Program-made: the position numbers and the translations under genes
Notes under the pieces: model-generated
Told to the model about the DNA's origin: nothing
The model's database searches: none
Seen by the model: only the letters and a program-made list of their open reading frames with translations
In this document: in pieces, positions 56,540 through 64,000 of the stretch
Numbering within the stretch: the stretch's first letter is position 1
Layout of the letters: the number at the start of each line of letters is the position of its first letter
Assembly: GCA_024811115.1 (NCBI GenBank)
Contig: JAKOGH010000993.1
Span: forward strand, 39,282 to 103,281
Reading direction: 5' to 3'
Length of the DNA stretch: 64,000 nt
Source: Terana coerulea
Taxonomy: Eukaryota > Basidiomycota > Agaricomycetes > Polyporales > Phanerochaetaceae

Positions 56540-58694
56540 CTACAGTTTGGGCTTCGCCTTGTACTGTTCTTCGAAGCGATCTTGGAGGGCTCGTCTCATC
56601 ACTTTACCGGTTGGATTCTTAGGTATCTGGTACCAAACGGTCAGCGCTGAGGAGAAACATTGCTACTGAGTCTAACGTACCGAAACAACGACCTCATAAC
56701 CACCTCGCAACCATTTGTACTTGCTCAAATTCTTCTTGACAAACGCATCCAATGCTTGTATGGTCAAGTCAGCTCCTCTGCCCTTCCCCTCCTCGCTGAG
56801 CACAATCCATGCACGAGGAACCTTCTCGTCAGACGTTCTTCCACCCGACACACCTGCAACACACACGTCGGCGATGAGCTTGTCGGGGTGTGCACGAAGA
56901 GCGTCCTCCAGCTCGGTAGGAGACACCTGCACGCCCGATACTTTGAGCGTGTCCTTTGCACGGTCAACAAAACTACTCAACCGTTAATTTTGCGTCAGAT
57001 CCCAGTGTAAGAGAGTGAGACGCACTAAAGCAGTTCATTCTTATCAACCTTGAATGTGTCGCCTGTACGCAGCCATCCGTCTATAAAGGTCTCCTTTGTA
57101 GCCTTCTCGTTGCCGTAATATCCGAGTGCAACGTTTCCGCCGCGTACCCACAACTCGCCGGGCTCGTCGAAGTCACACTCGGTGCCGTCTGGGCGACGGA
57201 TGCGGGCTTCAACACCTGAAAGGAGGAGCCCTGCACATCCGGGTGGAGCGTTGAGCCCGAAGAGTCCGGGAATTGGACGGCGGGCGACGCTAAGTGTCTT
57301 ACAAACAAAACAAAACCTAGTTAGGCGTCGAGCCGTTGCTTTCATATACGGATGAGTGCACCTGTTCGGACATGCCATAACCTGATGGGAATGCAGCTAA
57401 GCATCGATTATTCCTGAGCGTGAAGCTCAACTACAAACTCACCCTCGACCATTGTAGACGCGTTTTTCACAACGCGCATGAATTTCTTTGAAAGGTCTGG
57501 TGGAAGATACGCTGCGCCACTATTAACGCTGACCAATGTGCTCAAGTCGATCTTAGTGAACAGCTTGTGAGAGACCAATTGGTGGATGGCAGATGGAACA
57601 AGGGGTAGCACGTTGACTCCGTATCTGGGAAAGGTCAGTTGAGGGAACAGTGCTTTCTATAGCAAATATGCTTACTTTGGGACCACTTTCAAGACGACGT
57701 TGACATCCCACTTTGGTACTATCACGTATGTGTAAGGGTTGTAGAATACGCGGAAGCACGACACATGCAAGCCGAATGTGTGGTAAAACGGCAAGAATAC
57801 CAGCCAAACTGGAGGAACGGGCGGCGGCACAGGCTGAATCGCATGCTGCCGTCAACACAGATTCTCTGAGTGCTGAGGAGGAGCTGATAATCACCTTGAG
57901 TAGTTTGTCGTCCTCCATTTTCACGATAGCCTGGGCGAATATCGTGGCCCAGAGGTTTCCGTGAGAAATCATGACCGCTAATGCACGATTTAACAAGAGC
58001 GGTGGTGTCATAAAGCCATTCCTAACCTTTGGGTAATCCGCTAGTACCGCTGGAGAAAACAAGGTACGCCAGCGTGTTCTTGTGGGCAGGCTTCGGCTGG
58101 GGGACAGGCGTACCGCGCCTTCTGACTTCATCTCGCAAATCCTGGAGATTCTTCCGCTCACCAGCTGTGCCTTCCAACACGTAAATGCGGCCCTCCGGGA
58201 GTCCGACCTCCTTGGCAGCTTGCAGTGCCTTCGGCAGCAAGGACGGCTGCACGAAGAGGTGCGTAGACTTCGACGTTCTGAGAGCATGGGCCAACTCATA
58301 CGCCGTAGCGAACGCCGACAGGAGTGCAACGGGCGTGGCATTGTATACGAGGGCGTTCACCAACGCGATGTATTCCTGCATTTCCAGTCAGGATGGAAGT
58401 ACATTGAGCTAGAAATAGACTCACTATGCAGTTGTGGCTGTACATGCCGACCATACTTCCCGCCTCTGCGCTCAGCCCAAGGCCGCCAGCAGAGCTGGGG
58501 GCCCCAAGCGCAGAAGCAGCCTCCTTCACAGCGTCCTTGAACTCGTAGAACGAACGCTTTCGGCCTGTGACCGCGTCAATGTGAAGCGTGAAATCTGGAG
58601 GTTGAATCTGCTCCGGTCCGCCGAACATTGCATGATGAGCGTTCATGTCTGGTATCGGCGGAGGTGGCGGATACTTGGATTTGAGGTACGGCAT
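56540..58694 (-). CDS. Acyl-CoA synthetase / 4-coumarate-CoA ligase-like AMP-binding enzyme
   Basis: The ATG at 58692-58694 gives MPYLKSKYPPPPPIPDMN. ANL-family motifs are in order: Box I YLVFSSGTSGLPKAVMISH, LVFLPFYHTFGLHV, VNSGAAYLPPDL, EGYGMSEQ (A5), ELWVRGGNVALGYYGNEK, GWLRTGDTFKVD (A7/A8), DTLKVSGVQVSPTELEDAL and PKNPTGKVMRRAL with the catalytic lysine. About 560 residues, normal length. Seven or so introns, GT-AG, with one donor before PVPPPVPPVW. It ends AKPKL; PKL is only a weak relative of the peroxisomal PTS1 signal SKL. In fungi such enzymes activate fatty or aromatic acids; the substrate cannot be read here. The Box I end is KAVM, not KGVM. Confidence 0.88.
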
Positions 58695-59645
58695 GACTGC
58701 TCTCGTTACGCTCAGCACACTGCGTCTCTGTATGTAGGGGGGTTATGGGACAGAGCAGAGAAACAAGGGAGGGTTGGGCGGCGTTCTACCCCCCTGACTT
58801 AAACACGCAGCACTTGGAATCTTCGCCGGAACGGCCGGGTAACGTACAGCAGGACGTGACCCGAAAATCAGAAGGGTGTAAATGCTGCATTGCAAAGAGG
58901 CGTGCGGTTTTCCCCCAGGGGCGGATATATATTGAAACAGGGGTTGGGCGTAGTGCATCGTTGGCGTGCATTTGAACCCCAGCGCGCATAGCTAGCACGG
59001 TTTAATGCAAGGATAGTCTCGGGGGCGTATATTGTGGAACTAAAAGTGCATGGCTGGAAGGAGTTAACGGCAGTCAGGTGGCCGGTACTGGGCGTCCGCA
59101 TACAGCTTGACTCTCACACTGTGTGCTGCTCTCTGGCGCTAAATATCTGGCGGCAACTCCCTTGGTCCCATCTTCAACGGGACCTTGCCCTTCCACAACC
59201 CGCTCGTCTTTGCCCTTTCGATACTGTTCTAAATCTACGAGACGCAGTATACTGTACAACTACCGCCGCGTTATTCGCGGCTGCTGATAGGTAGCAAGAC
59301 GAGGCACCCGCGTCATGTAATCAGAGAAGACTGCTGCGAGTCTTGCCAGATTTTTCTTAACCCTGCTTCCGGCGAACGTTTCTCCCCAGCTACGCACTAT
59401 TGAAAGCTCTCGACTATCGAAGACCGCACCATACAAGCATGGCTGCCTCTTCTTCTCTTGAATTTCGAGGTGCTACTGAGAATGTGAATCAGGGAACAAT
59501 TGCGAACGGCCGTGACGTCTGGCTCTGGGAGTCTGGAGCGTTCGGGCATTCGGTTATTACTCCTCAGCTTCTCGCTCTTCCGTTTGCCTTATAGACGTAC
59601 ACACCGGTTATTGCTACGAACTGGACCCTCTTCCATCTTCCTACG
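58695..59645. other. Divergent promoter region, acyl-CoA ligase and peroxiredoxin
   Basis: 951 bp. An upstream ORF at 59400-59594 (MKALDYRRPHHTSMAASSSL...) ends 51 bp before the peroxiredoxin start. It may be a uORF if transcription starts that far upstream. No other gene seen. Confidence 0.35.
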
Positions 59646-60564
59646 ATGGCGCGCTATCCACTCGTCGACAAGCCTGCACCGCCTGTCTCCCTCCCCGATG
59701 CTAATGGTCAGCAGTACGCTATAGAGCCAGAGAAGGCTGGGAAACCGGTCGTTCTCTTCTTCTACCCCAAGTCTGGTGAGCGTTGTGTGTCATCGTCGCC
59801 ATGCGCTCGCCACACTGACTGCTACATCTTAGGGTCGTTTGGCTGTACGAAAGAAGCCTGTGAGTTCCGGGACGCCATCGTCCGTAAGTCAATTCTATAT
59901 CAATACGTGGTTGGCTATCGCGTATTTCATACGTTTACCAGAGAAAGAAACCTTCAAGACCACCCAAGCGGAGGTGGTGGGTATCAGCGCGGACCCGGTC
60001 GAGAAGCAGAAGGAATTCGTCGAGAAAAACAAGCTCACGGTAAGCACATGGATTGGTTCTTGCACCGTGGCTTATCAAACCACACCCAGTTCCCTGTCCT
60101 GAGCGACTCCAAAGGAGAGGCTCGGAAGGCTTACCACATTGGCAAAGGCATCCTTGGTTTGGTGGATGCTCGTGTAACAGTTGTGATTGATTCCAAGGGG
60201 TTGTGCGGTATGTCCTTCGTGTGAAGTATTGAGAAGGGCACTCCTGAACTTGGTGTCTCCTAGTGACGCTCTCGACGCAACCATAAACTACGGTGCACAC
60301 GTCAAATTCGTGACCAAGTGGCTCGACAAGCTGCAAGCCGAAGAAAAGCAAGGTTCTGCTCCTCGGCCAGCAGAGCCTGGTCTCATCACCGAGCCCGGGC
60401 TTGCGACTCAGCCTGACCCCACCATCGAGCCTCCGGTAGCGGGTACGGCCCATGCGGTCAACGCGCGAGCCAGCCATGAGAGCCCTGGCGTCTCGCCTAC
60501 TGACGATGTTGGCGATGCAGATCGTGAGAGGCTGGGTAAGGCAGCAGCAGCAGTCCAAGGGTAA
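59646..60564 (+). CDS. Atypical 2-Cys peroxiredoxin, BCP/PrxQ type (Dot5-like)
   Basis: The thiol peroxidase reduces H2O2 and alkyl peroxides. The ATG at 59646 gives MARYPLVDKPAPPVSLPDAN and KAGKPVVLFFYPKSG. Peroxidatic and resolving cysteines are in the PrxQ motif GCTKEACEFRDAI, five residues apart. Then EVVGISADPVEKQKEFVEKN, FPVLSDSKGEARKAYHIGKG and ARVTVVIDSKG follow. The expected VVRDALDATINYGAHVKFV is out of frame by one base at the G run 60197-60200; one more G would join them and put the splice after VVR. A Pro/Glu/Ala-rich tail of about 70 residues (EPGLITEPGLATQPDP) is unusual for the family. In yeast Dot5 is nuclear; location here is unknown. Confidence 0.88.
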
Positions 60565-61173
60565 GGGTTACTTCCAATGTATAATATGAGCTGGGAAGGA
60601 GTGGAATCCACATACAATTGCCACTATCATTTGTATCCGGATGTTTGGAACACGTCCGGATTGGGCTGCGAGGTTCAAGACCACATCTGGCTTGATTGTG
60701 GGATGGTTTCTCGACGAGCCACGTAGCTTGAGAGCGCGTACTGAGACGAGCCGCATGAGATAAGTAGACTGAAGACCTGCTCTAGTGATAGCTCCAATCC
60801 AAGTCCACGGCTCCTCTGTGACAGTCTGTGTGCATACAGCAAAATACGGCGCATGTCACATACCGCTGCGGTCGGCATTCCAAATAGTGGAACCACCTTC
60901 GACGGTTTGCTATGCCAGCAGTACACGCGAGGACTGGTTTGTGCAAAGGAAAGCGGAAATTGAGTGGACGGTATGATATAGGGAAACGCATAGTGTGCAT
61001 AGCGGTACTTATAAGCTTCAGCGCGCTGGTCTTGATCAACCCTTGAGACACAGCCTGAGTATGAGGTGTGTGCATTTCAAGAACAGCGATGAGAACAGCG
61101 AATCGACAAGCAGGAAGCAATTATGGGAAAGCGGTACTGTAGGAAGACATGTTATGTCGCACAGCGGCGGTGC
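60565..61173. other. Convergent spacer between peroxiredoxin and TIM9
   Basis: 609 bp. A minus-strand ORF at 60782-61120 has no family likeness or splice structure and I do not count it. Presumed 3' UTRs. Confidence 0.35.
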
Positions 61174-61644
61174 TTATTTGGGACCGGCACCCATGGTCTC
61201 TGATAACAAGGAATGGTCAACTGAACACGCTCTTCGCACGCAAAGTACACAATCACGCACCGGCATTTTGCTCTGCGAACCTCGCTCCCACCCGCTCCGA
61301 GTGCTTCAAGAACTTGTCGGTGCAGTTCATAACACATTGCTCCTACGCATGTGCGTTGTCAGTCCATGTTCGAGTTACTTTGCGGGCGTTCCGAGCGCAA
61401 AGCGGAAGATGCACGCACTTCTTTCGAAGAAAGAGCTTTGCTTGTGAAGTCGTTGCAGCACGAATTGAAGCAGCGTTCGACGAGGTTGGAATACATACGG
61501 AGGAAGTCTTGCATCTGCGAACAATAACGGACGTTTCAGTATCGCCTTGCTGGCTAGTGCGGTGACTGGTGTACTCGCCTGCTTCTTCTCAATGACCTTG
61601 GACATGTGCTGCTGCTCAGCAGGGTTCATCTGTGAAAAGTCCAT
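61174..61644 (-). CDS. TIM9: Mitochondrial import chaperone Tim9
   Basis: Tim9 and Tim10 form the hexamer that carries hydrophobic proteins across the mitochondrial intermembrane space. Four exons encode 89 residues: [20 protein letters not shown], then [58 protein letters not shown] and ETMGAGPK. The twin CX3C motifs CFNSC and CVMNC are present. Exon 1 is 61644-61579. The first intron (61578-61515) has the donor GCGAGT in place of GT, i.e. GC-AG; the other introns are GT-AG. The stop is at 61174-61176. The gene is short and split and easy to miss by ORF scanning. Confidence 0.93.
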
Positions 61645-62162
61645 CCTGGTCGATCTGCGGTGGGTGAGACAAGGTGATAGCGAACGGCGCGAGAGACAGC
61701 GACGAGCGGCGGGTGCGAACCAAAACGGCCTGAGGGGAGACTCGGCGGCACAATACGCGATCGGCGTCCGGCCACGTGGGCGCACGTGGCTGCTCTGAAA
61801 AGTGGCGTAGACGCCCATATTGACTCCTTTGAGTATCGGCCTGGCCCAGGAGCCAATTCAAGTTCTCCTCATTGCCAAAACCTCCGGACAGCCCGGACAG
61901 GTCTTTTCTTCTCGCATCTTGTTCTGCTCGACTCAGATCTTTTGAGACAATAGCGCCTCGAACAGAACTTCTTCTAAGCCGGCACGTTCCCGCCCAGTGC
62001 CCCGGATCACTTTACGCCATAACGTTACCATTTGATCCACTCCTCCGGTCGCATCGCCTACAAGTGCGTATAAAAGCTGGTTCACTTGGGCACGCAGCTT
62101 GTCTCACCCCGTCCTTTCGTTCGCACCCCCTCCCTCTTTCACCGTTAGTGACCGGACTCGAC
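61645..62162. promoter_or_regulatory. Divergent promoter region, TIM9 and DAHP synthase
   Basis: 518 bp. A cgtataaaag TATA box near 62070 lies about 90 bp upstream of the DAHP synthase ATG. Transcription directions are opposite. Confidence 0.4.
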
Positions 62163-63718
<1,556 letters not shown>

Positions 63719-64000
63719 AGACGACAGTCGCACTATTTCCGCAATGTATCATTGACCACCGTGACTCTCGTCTCACTTTTGTGTAGAGTACATGCGCTGT
63801 ATTTTTGAGCGACCCGGACTGCTGTAATCTGTTCGTTCAACACGACACACGGTTTTTGCTTCGTGATGCTTCTAGCTGCAAGTTCTAACACACACAATAC
63901 AAGCGAGGTGGGCATGCGCGAAGCAGGTATCCATACAGACTCCTGAACCAATCCATTCATGGGCAATACGGCTGTTGGGCCTCGCTATTCAAAGTGTCAT
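63719..64000. other. Window end after DAHP synthase
   Basis: 282 bp of 3' flank. A short minus-strand ORF (63733-63966) has no recognisable product. Nothing supported. Confidence 0.3.

Noticed and set aside
60782..61120. 112-codon minus-strand ORF between peroxiredoxin and TIM9
   Set aside because: No family likeness, no splice structure, lies in a convergent 3' spacer.

Overview
The window is nuclear DNA of a mushroom-forming basidiomycete (Agaricomycetes; a polypore-like fungus is my guess). Genes are dense and on both strands. Nearly all coding regions are cut by 45-65 nt GT-AG introns, and the gene set is eukaryotic: clathrin, V-ATPase c and d, Tim9, mitochondrial uL6, a Sen1-like helicase, and a tRNA-Glu with an intron. 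I count about 31 protein genes, one clear kinase pseudogene or damaged gene, one kinase relic, one tRNA and one small DNA transposon. Exon joins were worked out by hand from splice signals and protein-family expectation. For translin, the small membrane protein, the zinc-knuckle protein and V-ATPase c, the exon sums came out as whole codons.

Layout. 1-8 kb: Sen1-like N-terminus (cut by the window edge), translin, a 70-residue membrane protein, a 268 bp element with long terminal inverted repeats, a zinc-knuckle protein and V-ATPase subunit c. 9-18 kb: the accessory part, a tandem array of three paralogous seven-helix membrane protein genes (8962, 13574, 16561). An SRPK-like kinase lies after the first copy and a kinase relic after the second; duplicated spacer DNA suggests that a kinase plus membrane-protein module was copied. 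18.7-25.1 kb: one very large (about 1,950 residue) protein of unknown function with a beta-rich middle and a long helical C-terminus. 27-38 kb: SDR, a three-helix protein, ICMT-like methyltransferase, Sec14-like protein, V-ATPase d, alpha/beta hydrolase and dienelactone hydrolase. 38.9-45.2 kb: clathrin heavy chain. 45.5-64 kb: guanine deaminase, BTB protein, tRNA-Glu, Hsp20, histone-fold protein, 2OG-Fe(II) oxygenase, Arc1-like tRNA-binding protein, uL6m, acyl-CoA/4CL-like ligase, peroxiredoxin Q, Tim9 and DAHP synthase.

Genes with related jobs are few. The two V0 subunits (c and d) both belong to the vacuolar proton pump. Clathrin and the Sec14-like protein act in membrane traffic. Tim9 and uL6m serve mitochondria. 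I see no biosynthetic cluster.

One point affects every reading of this window. At least nine genes, including single-copy essential ones such as clathrin heavy chain, carry one-base gains or losses, nearly all in short homopolymer runs. Most are more likely sequence or assembly errors than real mutations, so apparent pseudogenes here need caution.
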